Shown here piece by piece: positions 1 through 10,224 of a stretch of 64,000 bases of DNA. The stretch is from Nicotiana tabacum (taxonomy: Eukaryota; Streptophyta; Magnoliopsida; Solanales; Solanaceae), in NCBI RefSeq assembly GCF_000715075.1, contig NC_134095.1:9224722-9288721 (forward strand), in the 5' to 3' direction. Under the pieces are notes generated by a model, which was not told where the DNA came from, did no database searches, and was given only the letters and a program-made list of their open reading frames with translations. Numbering within the stretch: position 1 is the stretch's first letter; each line of letters starts with the position of its first letter. The position numbers and the translations under genes are program-made.

Positions 1-3
1 ATT

Positions 4-2126
4 ATGATAAGAAGGAAACAGAGGTCAGTACGAGGCCGCCCGAGGATTAGGTGGGGCGCCTTGACTAAGGTTAAAGCCCAGGAGTTGGAAGGAAGGTTGT
101 CTGCAATGGGAGCTTGGAGAAGTAGTGGGGATGCAAACACTATGTGGTCGACGACGGCGGACTATATAAGGAAGGCGGCGAGAGAGGTGTTAGGGGTATC
201 TTCAGGCCGCACCTGTGGCCACAAAGGAGATTGGTGGTGGAATGCAGTTGTACAAGGTAAAGTGGAAGCGAAGAAGGTGGCTTACATGCGGTTAGTGGGG
301 AGCACTGGAGAGGAGGAGAAGAGAGCGAACATTGCGAGATATAAGGTAGCTAGGAAGGAGGCAAAGATGGCAGTGACGGAGGCAAAAAGGCAGCTTTTGC
401 TCGTTTGTATGAGGAACTAGGGAACAAAGGCAGGGAGAAGAAGTTACTCTGACTCGCTAAGGTGAGAGAGAGGACGGCTCGGGATTTGGACCAAGTGAGG
501 TGCATAAAAGATGAGGACGACAAAGTTTTGTTGGGGGATGACCAGATAAAAAGGAGATGGCAGACCTACTTTCATAAACTTCTCAATGAGGAAGGGGATC
601 AGGATATTGTACTAGGTGAATTGAGGAACGCCGACAACCCCCATGAACTAAGTGATTGTCGGGACATTGAGGTCGATGAGGTCATGGAGGCAATGCGTAA
701 GATGAGAAGGGGCAGAGCTACCGGACCAGATGAAATTCCGGTTGAGCTTTGGAGGTGTGTGGGTAGAGCAGGCTTGGAATGGCTTACTAAGTTGCTTAAT
801 GTTATATCCAAGACTAATAGGATGCCCGAAGAGTGGAGGTGGAGTACAATGGTCCCGTTGTATAAGAACAAAGGCGATATCCAGATCTGTAACAACTATA
901 GGGGTATTAAATTACTAAGTCATACCATGAAAGTCTGGGAGAGAGTGGTAGAAATGAGAGTGCGAAGGACGGTGTCTATTTCAGACAACCAGTTCGGGTT
1001 CATGCCGGGGCGATCTACCACAGAAGCTATCCACCTTATTAGGAGGACGGTGGAACAATACAGGGATAAGAAGAAGGATCTCCACATGGTATTTATCGAT
1101 CTAGAGAAAGCGTACGACAGGGTTCCTAGGGAGGTCTTATGGAGATGCTTAGAGGCTAAAGGGGTCCCGGTTGCCTACATTAGGGCAATTAAGGACATGT
1201 ATGATGGAGCTAAGACTCGGGTTAGGACAGCAGGAGGCGATTCAGATTATTTTCCGGTTATTACGGGGTTGCATCAAGGGTCTGCGTTCAGCCCTTTCCT
1301 ATTTGCCCTGGTGATGGATGCTATAACGCATCATATTCAAGGGGAGGTGCCATGGTGCATGCTATTTGCTGATGACATAGTCCTAATCGACGAGACACGA
1401 CGCGGCGTCAGCGAGAGGTTAGAGGTTTGGAGACATATTCTTGAGTCCAAAGGTTTCAGGTTGAGCAAGACGAAGACGGAATACCTTGAGTGCAAATTTG
1501 GGGCAGAGCCGACGGAAGCGAGAGTGGAAGTGAGGCTTGATTCTTAAGTCATCCCTAAGAGGGGTAGTTTCAAGTACCTGGGGTCGTTTATTCAGGGGTC
1601 CGGGGAGATCGACGAGGATGTCACACACTGTATAGGGGTGGGGTGGATGAAATGGAGGTTATCGACGGGAGTCCTGTGTGACAAGAAAGTGCCACTGTTA
1701 CTGAAAGGTAAATTTTATAGGGCAGTGGTTACGCCTGCTATGTTGTGTGAGACCGAGTGTTGGCCGGTGAAGATCTCACACATTCAGAGGATGAAAGTTG
1801 CAGAGATGAGGATGTTGAGGTGGATGTGCGGGCATACAAGGAAGGATAAGATTAGAAATGAAGATATTCGGGAGAAGGTGGGTGTGGCCCCCATGGAGGA
1901 CAAGATGCGGGAAGCAAGACTCAGATGGTTCGGGCACATTCAGAGGAGGAACACTGATGCACCGGTGAGAAGGTGTGAACGACTGGCGGTGGTGAGGAGA
2001 GGTAGAGGGAGACCTAAGAAGTATTGGGGAGAGGTGATCAGGCAGGATATGGCGCGACTTAGGGTTACTGAGGACATGGCCCTAAACAGGGAATTGTGGA
2101 GATCGAGCATTAAGGTTGTAGGTTAG
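4..2126 (+). pseudogene. LINE reverse transcriptase, broken ORF
   Basis: The reverse transcriptase copies element RNA at a nicked target site. Motifs seen in order: YRGIKLL near 898, [11 protein letters not shown] near 1092, [15 protein letters not shown] near 1269 and the catalytic FADD at 1365-1376. The C-terminal part (1638-2126) is rich in Arg and Trp ([30 protein letters not shown]), as usual downstream of the RT in this clade. Breaks: a one-base frameshift in the A-run near 383-390 moves the frame from 4-420 to that of 462-1547. A TGA at 450-452 (probably from CGA) and a TAA at 1545-1547 (probably from CAA) interrupt an otherwise continuous frame up to 2126. The stops look like C-to-T changes. 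Confidence 0.85.
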
Positions 2127-2395
2127 GGAAATTGTGATGTCTTTTTTACAGCGCACTAGAGTGAGACTAGCCAGTTAGGAATTAGTCTTAGGATGCTATT
2201 GATCAACTACTGATGATGGGCTTTATCTTCTGTGTATTAATGCCTTACATCTTTCTCGTATTTCCTATATCTCTTATATTGCTGTTACTTTGTTTTTATG
2301 GTATTTATGTTATGTTATGGATTTTATGGTACTTTATGTTGTTCTATTATGAGTCTATTGATAGTACTAATATAGTGTCTCTTGTTGCCTCTTTG

Positions 2396-2516
2396 AGCCG
2401 AGGGTCTCCTGGAAACAGCCTCTCTGCCCCTCGGGGTAGAGGTAAGGTCTGCGTACATATTACCCTCCCCAGACTCCACTTGTGGGATTACACTGGGTTG
2501 TTGTTGTTGTTGTTGT
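2396..2516 (+). repeat. LINE 3' tail module resembling tobacco TS-type SINE 3' ends
   Basis: The last 120 bp hold the phrases CCCTCGGGGTAGAGGTAAGG and CTGCGTACATATTACCCTCC and end in (TTG)n. From memory, this 3' module is shared with tRNA-derived SINEs of tobacco and other Solanaceae, which borrow the LINE machinery by copying its 3' end. Here it lies directly downstream of a LINE ORF, so I read it as the LINE's own tail and not a separate SINE. Confidence 0.6.
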
Positions 2517-2947
2517 CTTTATTTATATATCTCAATGTGCCAAGGTAACAATTAGTTAATGATAATTTAATGAATACATTTTTTTTCCGGAGTTTGTACT
2601 TTATTAAGGGTTTTCCAAAGATTAAAAAATTATTTATTATGGACCGAATGGAATACCATTTTTCTAGATTCACGCTAAACTCTGATTTCGAAGTTTATAT
2701 CTGATCAAAGTTTAAATTTTGTTGACTATGAAACAGTTTTCATTATAAACAAATCTTGACTATGACAGAATAGTACGCTGTGCCGTCTCGTGACACCCAC
2801 ACTAATCAAAATCAAAAGATTTTGGAATAGTAATCTTTTATTTTGCTTACTTGAAATGGTTCTATAAATACAGTAAGCAAAAGATGTCATTCTTTTAGGC
2901 TTTAGCCTGCTTTTATTTATGCAAACAAATTTCTTGTTACACTTTTA
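2517..2947. other. Non-coding stretch
   Basis: AT-rich sequence without a convincing ORF. A TATA-like CTATAAATACAG occurs near 2864, and a similar one follows the adjacent MITE near 3172. I see no gene that either would serve. Confidence 0.5.
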
Positions 2948-3166
2948 AAGTCCGTTTGGATTGACTTGTTTTAAGTGTTTTTAAGCTAAAATGGCTTTTA
3001 AGTCATTTTGTAGTGTTTGAATAAAGTAAAAAAATGCTTTTAAGCACTTGTTTTAAGCTAAAATGATAAAAACAAGCCAAAAACAAAAGGTTAGAATTCC
3101 TAACTTATGGCTTAAAAACTATTTTGACTTAAAAGTCACTTAAACCAAGCCCATCCAAACGGGCTC
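2948..3166. mobile_element. Harbinger/Tourist-type MITE, 219 bp
   Basis: Terminal inverted repeats of about 30 bp: the left end starts AAGTCCGTTTGGATTGACTT and the right end, reverse-complemented, starts GAGCCCGTTTGGATGGGCTT; both continue to a TTTAAGTG motif. The element is flanked by TTA at 2945-2947 and 3167-3169, the 3 bp duplication typical of PIF/Harbinger. The interior is AT-rich with repeated TTTTAAGC/GCTTAAAA motifs that could fold into a long hairpin. There is no coding capacity. Confidence 0.8.
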
Positions 3167-3169
3167 TTA

Positions 3170-3641
3170 GCCTATAAATACAGGTCTTTAAACTTTTGTA
3201 CGCACACAAAAACTTGTTTGGTTGCTTCTAAGATCAGTTTTAAATTGCTGATTTCTATTACTAATTTATAACTTGAAGAGGTTGATGAAATTATGGTGAT
3301 ACGCCACTATTTGTGAAATATTATTGGACGAAAAGATACATGACACAACAGTATTTTCTACATTATGTAGTCTCTTATCAGAAAATCTTTTAATAGGATT
3401 GTGGAGGTGAATAGAGATAAAGAGGAGAAAAATAACTTGACCCAAAGTGTTACTGTCACTCACTTATTTCGGCCGTATCCGACCATTATTTGTTGCTCTA
3501 ATTTACACTGATAGCATTATTACAACTGCACACTTTCCGCGTGAGAAATGGGAAGAGTACACTCTCTTGTCCTTTCACTTCTTTCTTTCTTTATAGTCAA
3601 CACAATTGGTTATGGTGGTTACCTTTCTTTTTCTACTTCTG
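3170..3641. other. AT-rich non-coding stretch
   Basis: No recognisable gene or element. A TATA-like CCTATAAATACAGG lies just after the MITE, at about 3171-3184. The short ORFs here look like chance frames. Confidence 0.4.
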
Positions 3642-3861
3642 CATCATTAGAAAATTTTATTTCCACTCTATATATTAGGTTCTCTTTTAGACATAGATTT
3701 TGGTTATTTTTGTCAAAAAAAATCTTGAAAACATTGTTTGTTCCTAGAATTTGATCAGTTTCTAATTTGATATTAATTTTTCATCATTACAAAATTTTAT
3801 TTCCACTCTAAATAATAAGCTCCTGTCTAGACATAGATTATGGTTATTTTTTTCAAAAAAC
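3642..3861 (+). repeat. Two-copy direct repeat, spacing 140 bp
   Basis: Two copies of about 80 bp at 3642-3721 and 3782-3861. Both contain AAAATTTTATTTCCACTCTA, then TAGACATAGATT and GGTTATTTTT followed by an A-run. They differ by scattered substitutions, so the duplication is not recent. It does not belong to any element I recognise. Confidence 0.7.
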
Positions 3862-4489
3862 TAGTTTAATTTTGACCAGTTTTTGTGTGAAATTTTTCTC
3901 CAAGCACAAAAATTTAATATTTTTAAAAGTAAAGTGTACGTTGAAATACAACTTCAACAAACTATTTTTCAATACAATTTTAATTTTTTTTTAAAAAGTT
4001 TTAACTAAATTTATATCCTAATGCTAGATGGACCATTTTACAGTGAGGTTCTGGCTTTTGTGGCCTACTAAATTATTGGAGTTGGTGCTTTCGTTTGGTC
4101 TCTATCGATTGTGAGCTGTTAGGAGAAAAATACACCAGACAATAAGTCATTAGGGTCAATTTTGAAATTGTTTTATCACATTAAGTCTACATTGAACGAC
4201 CACCGCCATGTCAGTTAAAAGAATGTTCACTTTTATGACTAGCCTCTTTCTGTCACTAAAAACAAGTTACCTAACTGAATAGTAGTAATATTGAGAAACA
4301 TATTTAACTTGCAGTATGTTTTCGAAATGACAAAAAGTTATCAGACAGTGTCAGCATTAGTGGTTAGGCACTTTATTTGAAACTTCCTATGAAGGAGGTA
4401 AATTTGCTTGTGTACAAACGTTTTTGTATGATAATAAAGGGTATTTTTCATGACAAATGGATAGATAACTATAGTTTTTTTCATTCAAA
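3862..4489. other. AT-rich non-coding stretch
   Basis: No gene, RNA or element recognised. Codon-like structure is absent and the ORFs are short. Confidence 0.4.
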
Positions 4490-4864
4490 GTCATATAATT
4501 ATGTTTTTCACACATAAATATCATAGAACATTTACTAACTCACACAAAAATCACAATTACCGTAAAACACAACTTTTCGATAATATTTCCTTATTTCACA
4601 TTTTTTTATTTTTTATTTTCTTATTATGTTTTCTAATTATTATTCTAATGCATTCTAAACTACATTTTTTGGGGAGAGTGATTCACTTTTAGTTATTATT
4701 TTAATTTTTATATATAGGTATTGGATCAGTTCGGGTTGGGTCATTTCAGAAAATTGTGTTTTTCGATTACTATAATTTTTATATGAATATAGTGAAAGTT
4801 TTATGATTTTTTTGTGAGAAAACATAGTTATACGACTATGGAGAAAAAATCATAATTATATGAC
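4490..4864. mobile_element. Candidate MITE with about 20 bp inverted ends, 375 bp
   Basis: The left end GTCATATAATTATGTTTTTC matches the reverse complement of the right end, GTCATATAATTATGATTTTT. A second inverted pair lies inside (ACATAAATATCATAG against CTATGTTTTC-type sequence). I found no clear target-site duplication, so family and exact limits are open. The high AT content makes chance pairing possible, but 15 consecutive matching bases at both ends argue for a real element. Confidence 0.4.
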
Positions 4865-5404
4865 CATTTCTGAAATTTTGCTCTAATAAAAAAGGAATTG
4901 ACAGTAATTTGCGAATTAAAAAAAAAAAAAAGCAGTACCACGTTAATGAAGCTCAAACTGTTGTCAGCTTAGATTATTTTTTGGTAAGTGTGTTTGATTA
5001 AATTACCTTCACCGAGAAAAATACTTTTTAATAAGGTAAAAACGTATTTTTTTTTTTATGTGTGTGCGCATATAAATTATTGAATTATTTTGACATGAGA
5101 AAAATAGTTAGCTTAGAGACGAAGATGATAGCGAAATTGCTCTAAGTCACTGATTTGAACCAATATGGTTCTTACAAATACGTAGATCATTTTAATTTTA
5201 TCTACTGTTACGTAAAGTTGTTTTCGTGTACGGTAGCATAACCACATTTAACCAAGGAATGTTAATTGACACTCCTTTATCGGAAAATTACACTATATTA
5301 CTAGATATTTATTTTATTTTATGTATATTTACTATATGTTGAATCCCCTTGATTTTTCGATATATATATATTTTTTTAATATATTTTGATATCTCTTAAT
5401 AAAT
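4865..5404. other. AT-rich non-coding stretch
   Basis: Contains A-runs (near 4919 and 5048) and no supported gene. Confidence 0.4.
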
Positions 5405-5411
5405 ATCTTGG

Positions 5412-5553
5412 CTCCGCTATTAATCATGTAACCTATAAATCACGAGTTCGAATAGTGAAAGCAATAAGATTAGATTGTCTATATCATATATATTTTAGGG
5501 GTGCAGCCCTTTCCCGAAATCTTCGTGAATGTGAGATACGTTATGCAGCCTTA
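5412..5553 (+). mobile_element. Degenerate tRNA-derived SINE (Solanaceae type)
   Basis: A box B-like GAGTTCGAATA at 5444-5454 is followed by GAAAGCAATAAG, AGATTGTCTATATCATAT, GGGGTGCAGCCCTTTCCCG and GTGAATGTGAGATACGTTATG. This order matches the tRNA-related head and the GGGTGCGGCCCTTCCCCGGA body of common Solanaceae SINEs as I remember them. The copy is worn and box A is not clear. A short LINE or pseudogene origin is less likely. Confidence 0.6.
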
Positions 5554-6381
5554 AGATAAAACAGTAGACAATAGCAAGCTGTGGTAAAGCTATAGAATTG
5601 TTGGTGCAAATGGGGCACATACAGCTCATTAATTTTTAGAGAATCATTTTTGGATCACTGCATTCACTGAAGTATCATTATCCAATAGTAGTATATTGCT
5701 CCGTTTGATATTTTACCATTTATGGGAAATGGTTAACTTAGCTTTACTCACAAGACATTTATATATATTGTGGGGTTCCCTTAATCCTATACAATCCCAC
5801 ACTAGTCTTAATACAATGTACTCATTGATACTCTGGGAAATAAGATCTTTACACATTTATTCCTCCTTCAATTCCATTTTCTATCAAAATGTCACCTAAA
5901 TTTGGTACAAATTTGCTACTTGTAGATACGCAAATGGATTAACTACACTTTTTTAATGAAGTGAGAATCAAACAAGATTTCATACATCTTTGGAATGCCA
6001 TTGCCAAGAAGTTTCCAGCAGGTATTTTGCTTATTTAAAAATAAAAACGAGTATTTTCTTAATATTTTCTCTAATATTTATTCATATGAGATAGAGATAA
6101 GGCCTTTAGGGAGTTGTGAACTATTTCTAACGATTAAAAAATTATATTGTTTGTATGTAACATTTGCCTCCATCAACTGAATATAAGGTAGTTGATTAAT
6201 TCCTGAAATTTTCAAATTCATCTACTTTGTGGATTTATTTCCCAAATGGTTTACATTTTTAAAATCACTGATAAAATTTCAAATTTCTCAGCCATTTTTT
6301 TAATTAAATAAAGTATTTCCAATTAGGATTTTCTGATTCTGTCGGACTAAAGAGGAAAATGCAAGCTAAATGTGTTTTGGG
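5554..6381. other. Non-coding stretch
   Basis: AT-rich DNA with only short chance ORFs. Nothing recognised. Confidence 0.4.
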
Positions 6382-7009
6382 TAAGGGTGTCTAACGGGTG
6401 GGTCGGACCGGGCTGGATAGGGAAAATTTTGAATCGTATGAGTTTGGAACCGGGCCGGTTACGGGTTAGGAGTTACCGGACTTAACAGGTTCGGGTTTAT
6501 CCGGGTAAAAAATAAACCGTAAGGGTTACGGGTACAAGGGGCCGGGCCGGGTTAGTGTAATTTTTAATTTTTTTTTGTATTTTGTTATTTTGTATAACTA
6601 TTGTAAGTTATATTAATATAAAGTAAAAATATAAAGAATACAATGAAGATGGAAAAAAATTGCACTTATAAATTGCAAGTGCTACATTTATTTCAAAATT
6701 CAAACTTACAAATTGTAAGGTTTACATTTAACAAGTAAATTAACGAAAAAAAGAGTAAATTCAAAGGCTTTGTATTGCCTTAGACTCTAAAACCTTAAAA
6801 AAATTGAAATCTAGCCGTTAAACCGGGCTGGGTCGGGCCGGGTAATCGGTTATACAGGGATTTTGATTGACCGGGTTTGACCGGTCCGGTTAATCGGATG
6901 AATTAAAGTGAACGGACCAATCCCCTAACCCCGGTAACCCAGCCCACCCGGCCCCCTAAGTACCGGGCCGGGCCGGGCCCGGGTCAATCCGGCCCGTTTG
7001 ACACCTCTA
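6382..7009. mobile_element. hAT-type non-autonomous element, 628 bp
   Basis: Ends: TAAGGGTGTCTAACGGG on the left and, reverse-complemented, TAGAGGTGTCAAACGGG on the right. Flanks are GTTTTGGG (6374-6381) and GTTTTAGG (7010-7017), an 8 bp duplication with one mismatch as expected for hAT. Both subterminal regions are packed with CCGGG, GGGCC and CCGGTT motifs (6395-6545 and 6820-6995), while the centre is AT-rich and non-coding. The GC-rich ends resemble those of the hAT element at 30425, so a related transposase may have moved it. Confidence 0.75.
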
Positions 7010-7028
7010 GTTTTAGGTACGGACGAAC

Positions 7029-7034
<6 letters not shown>

Positions 7035-7064
<30 letters not shown>
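7035..7064. repeat. (TA)15 microsatellite
   Basis: Thirty bases of uninterrupted TA dinucleotides just outside the hAT-type element. Confidence 0.95.
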
Positions 7065-7067
<3 letters not shown>

Positions 7068-7194
7068 AAACCATTTGCTGTATGAGATACCAAGATCATT
7101 TCCAATCCTTGCCTCTATTTTCTCCTCCAAATTGGAGTAAAGTTATTCCAACAATTACTTCATTTTTTACTCCAAAACAATATATTTTATTTTA

Positions 7195-7640
7195 TATTCT
7201 TCTCTCTTCAAATCAAGGCCATGCTAATATATCATCAGAGTCTAAGAATTCTACCCCTAATTCACCCTATCTATCATCTACTAACTTATCATGATTTTCA
7301 CTAAATTTAAATGAGAATGTTGTAGGTGATTCCATCATCACAATGGCCAAGTGGGGTGAAGAAAGCAAAAATGAAGAGAAAAATTGACGAAGGTTATATG
7401 AAGATAGTCCAATCAGAAAATAATCAGATTGTTGAGACGATGAATAATGCAACTGAGACAAAAAAGAAGTTTTGACTATTCAAAAAGAAAAACTAAAACA
7501 AAAGAATTGAAAGAAGAAAATAAAATTCTAATGATCGATGTGGATTCTATTGTCGATCCGACTCATCGTGAATTTTCGCGACAAACAACAACAAATAATG
7601 TATAAAAGAAGTCACCAATTTTTACAGTCACAACCACAAT
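7195..7640 (+). pseudogene. Harbinger-type accessory protein remnant (NAM-associated C-terminal-like)
   Basis: Translated pieces in nearby frames read FSLNLNEN (about 7290-7315), then PSGVKKAKMKRKID (about 7348-7390) and LKEENKILMIDVDSI (about 7510-7556), interrupted by stops such as that near 7473. The R-P-x-G-V-K-K-A-K signature followed by a Lys/Glu/Gln-rich helix is known from plant proteins with a NAM-associated C-terminal domain, many of which are ORF1 of PIF/Harbinger transposons. Repeats of the CTCCAAAT/GGAG type at 7120-7180 and 8080-8155 may be worn ends of the parent element, but I found no clean inverted ends or duplication. A decayed host-gene copy is the alternative. Confidence 0.45.
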
Positions 7641-8281
7641 AATCCTCGGCCTCATTCACTCAATACTATAATGATTTTGGTGTATTTGGAAACGACATAG
7701 GTCCCTACTAAGTGATTATGCTATTTACCGTAGTTTCAATTTTTATGTATTTTAATTTAATGTATTTTTAATTTTTACTTTTAAATTTTAGCAACATCTA
7801 ATATTTTATATTTGCACCATTCATTTTTTGAGATGATTATATATTTTTTGTACAATTATAACTTATAATAAAATTAACTTACAATTTTACATAAAAATAA
7901 TAAATGCACGAAAATTAATTTTTCAAAATTATACGATAAAGTTAAGATGTAAAATTAATATTATAAAGATAGTACATAAACATAATTAAGTATATATAAA
8001 GAGATAAATTAAAAGAGTTAAATAATAAAAATAATAATAAAGTAATAGAGAACAGTAATAGAGGAGATGAATAGTATCACTCCAAATATGGAGCAACACT
8101 ATTCATCCCCCATTTTGTAGCTAAAAATGGGGGAGCATTGGAGCCAAAATTCTCCAAAAACTAACAGCATTTTGAAAATGCAGCAGCCTGATGAAAAAAT
8201 TTGGACTTATGCTATAGTCCAAACGGTGTGTATAAACTAAATGGGTATGCCCATTATTTATCAAGGGACAGCTTAAGCATA
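7641..8281. other. Non-coding stretch, probably part of the Harbinger-like remnant
   Basis: Very AT-rich (7740-8050), then the GGGGGAGCATTGGAGCC-type motifs near 8100-8155 that often mark Harbinger-derived ends. No ORF of interest. Confidence 0.35.
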
Positions 8282-8621
8282 CTATATGTATTAGTGAAAA
8301 ATAGACTCGCCATGTTGGTCTATTAAATGACGACACATGTCAGCAAAATTTGGAGAAAGTGAAGAATGACATGTAAAGATGATATGTGAAACACCCCCGG
8401 AACCGAACATACTCGTACCGTGCCTGTTAGCCTTGGAACTGATCATCATAAAATAGCCCGGATCAGGTGCGGAAGAATATCTCATAATTACAAATGAAAA
8501 GGAATCAATTAATCCCGGATTATATGGGATTTACCTTCATTACACCATCAGTTACAAATCAATTATTAATAAATGCAATAAATGATTGTAACGGTCAGAA
8601 CAAGGCAATCAATTACAAGAT

Positions 8622-8745
8622 TGACTCAACATGCACGAGATTGACTCAACAAACACGAGATTGACTTATCAGTTACGAAATTAACTCATCAGTTATGTAA
8701 TTAACTCATCAGTTACGGAATTAACTCATCAGTTACGGAATTCCA
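8622..8745 (+). repeat. Short tandem repeats in Tat U3
   Basis: Six or so units of 19-21 bp on the pattern ATTGACTCAACA(N)CACGAG, changing gradually into ATTAACTCATCAGTTACGGA. They lie about 100 bp upstream of the TATA box, where enhancer-like repeats are common in plant LTRs. The partner array in the 3' LTR is at about 28650-28797. Confidence 0.8.
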
Positions 8746-8849
8746 GCATTTACATAGTTGTAACAAGTCTTCCAAAAGTAATGGATGGATTGAGTAAATG
8801 CTCATAATGGACCCATACTTCAAGGAAAATAGTTACTTAGATTTAGCCC

Positions 8850-8858
8850 TATAAATAA
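8850..8858 (+). promoter_or_regulatory. TATA box of Tat 5' LTR
   Basis: CTATAAATA preceded by GCC and followed about 30 bp later by a CATCA-rich likely start region. The same box is at 28904-28912 in the other LTR. Confidence 0.65.
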
Positions 8859-9183
8859 ACATACTTTTACCATCATCAGAGAAATCTAATTTTCTTCTCT
8901 ACAATTCTATACATTGTAATTCATAGCATCTTGCTCCCAAGTTAGCCATAGTTCGGCCCTTCAATCTCTGTTCGGCTCATTATCCTATCAAGGATCATTC
9001 AATAAAAATTCTTTCTTCTCTGCTTTATTTTTATTATATTATTTGTCATTGAATTTATTTTTCACTTCTCTATCACGTTGTATTTACGAAATTTTATATC
9101 TTTCGGATTGAATCGGTTGTTTGTGGCCCGTCATATAAAATTATTGCTTTGACCTTGAAAACTATTTTTTGGGTTAAACAGTT

Positions 9184-9201
9184 TGGTTCCGTTGCCGGAA
9201 A
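9184..9201 (+). other. Primer binding site, tRNA-Asp-like
   Basis: TGGTTCCGTTGCCGGAAA, three bases after the LTR. It resembles the TGGCGCCGTTGCCGGGGA complement of plant tRNA-Asp used by Tat and Athila elements, with three substitutions that fit decay. Confidence 0.7.
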
Positions 9202-9289
9202 CTCAAGCAAATTTGCTATTTATCCAAAGATAGTAACAATTTTTGTTAATATTCGTTTGTTTTCAGTGTAAACCTTCATGATGACTAAA

Positions 9290-9532
9290 ATTTGCCAATC
9301 AACACAGTTGAGGACAACCAAGTTGGAGATGGCTTTACCATGCAAAATAAAAAAAGGAAGAATAGCCATGATAATGATAAGCAAGCAACAAGCAGAGAAA
9401 AATGGAGAATGTACATCGGTATATTGGTACCGCAACTATTAGTACCAGAACTGATTATAACGGATCTGTACAAAACAGTTTCGGAACATGAGTTTCAGAT
9501 ACATCAGGTAATTTTAATTTGCAAAATCTAGT
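9290..9532 (+). pseudogene. Tat gag leader remnant
   Basis: The frame from 9292 reads MPINTVEDNQVGD, similar in place and style to the start of Tat gag proteins, and is followed by a Lys/Asn-rich segment before a stop at 9529-9531. No nucleocapsid finger is seen. Placement rests on its position after the primer site and on weak similarity. Confidence 0.35.
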
Positions 9533-10224
9533 CTTTCCTTATAGAAACAGATCAAGGAACAGAACGAGCGGATAGAACACCTCCAACAATTCCTATCTAT
9601 CCTACGAGAATGATATGCATAACCATTACAACACCATGATTTAAATAGAAGAAGACACGGTAAGTCGAATCGATACTAAGAAGATGTCCAAAAACAGGTT
9701 CGAAAACAAATCGAGGTGATTCCGGATCCGATTGAAGGAGTCAGAAGAATAACGCCGAACCTTCCCGGAACTGAGGAGTAAAATTTAAATTCGATATAAT
9801 AAAAAGCTCCGAATAGAGGAAGACACGTTCATTCAATTGAAAGTCAAAAACAGGTCCGGAGATTAAACAGGTGTGATTTTGGGTGATCAGAATCTAAATG
9901 CAAAAATCTAAAAAACAGGTCTGAGCAAAGAGATACGAGATTTTCTTCACGGGCTGAAAAAGATCCGGATCTACTCGAACAGGTAAGGAATTACCTTGCT
10001 AAATTGTAAAAATCTAAAAAAACAGGAGAAGAATGAAGATTAGGAAGAGCATGGGTAAAACACCTACGAGATTGCTTACAAAGATACCACACCTAACAAC
10101 TGAAAAAGAAGAGATAATTGCGGGATGGAATAAACCACGAGGAATGAATGTTCATTAATAACCTTGGACAATTATACAAATATTTTCAGAAACAATCATT
10201 GAACCGAAAGCATCAGAACCCACG
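9533..10224 (+). other. Degenerate Tat internal sequence
   Basis: No ORF longer than a few dozen codons. Phrases such as AACAGGTCCGGA and GATCCGGATC recur (9680-9985). By position this should be gag, but I could not recognise protein motifs. Confidence 0.4.

Larger units (their letters stand above)
1..2516 (+). mobile_element. RTE-type LINE (non-LTR retrotransposon), 5' cut by window edge
   Basis: The element enters from the left edge, so its endonuclease part is outside the window. Reverse transcriptase coding sequence fills about 4-2126, followed by a short 3' untranslated region and a tail of TTG repeats at 2498-2516. TTG-type tails instead of poly(A) and this reverse transcriptase type fit the RTE clade as known in Solanaceae. 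I could not define a target-site duplication because the 5' end is not visible. It is a dead copy: one frameshift and two in-frame stops are seen. Confidence 0.85.
8287..9180 (+). repeat. Tat 5' LTR
   Basis: 894 bp, starting TGTATTAG and ending GGGTTAAACA; it pairs with the copy at 28320. It contains an array of about 20 bp units and a TATA box at 8850-8858 that probably starts the U3-to-R transition. It differs from its partner by scattered substitutions and small indels, so the insertion is old. Confidence 0.9.

Noticed and set aside
599..895. Minus-strand 98-codon frame over the LINE RT
   Set aside because: Shadow of the conserved plus-strand reverse transcriptase frame.
5444..5454. Possible tRNA gene (box B-like motif)
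   Set aside because: No cloverleaf or clear box A; SINE body motifs follow, so a SINE remnant explains it.
8622..8745. Regular 20 bp repeats that could suggest a CRISPR array
   Set aside because: Repeats are directly adjacent without unique spacers and lie in a plant LTR.
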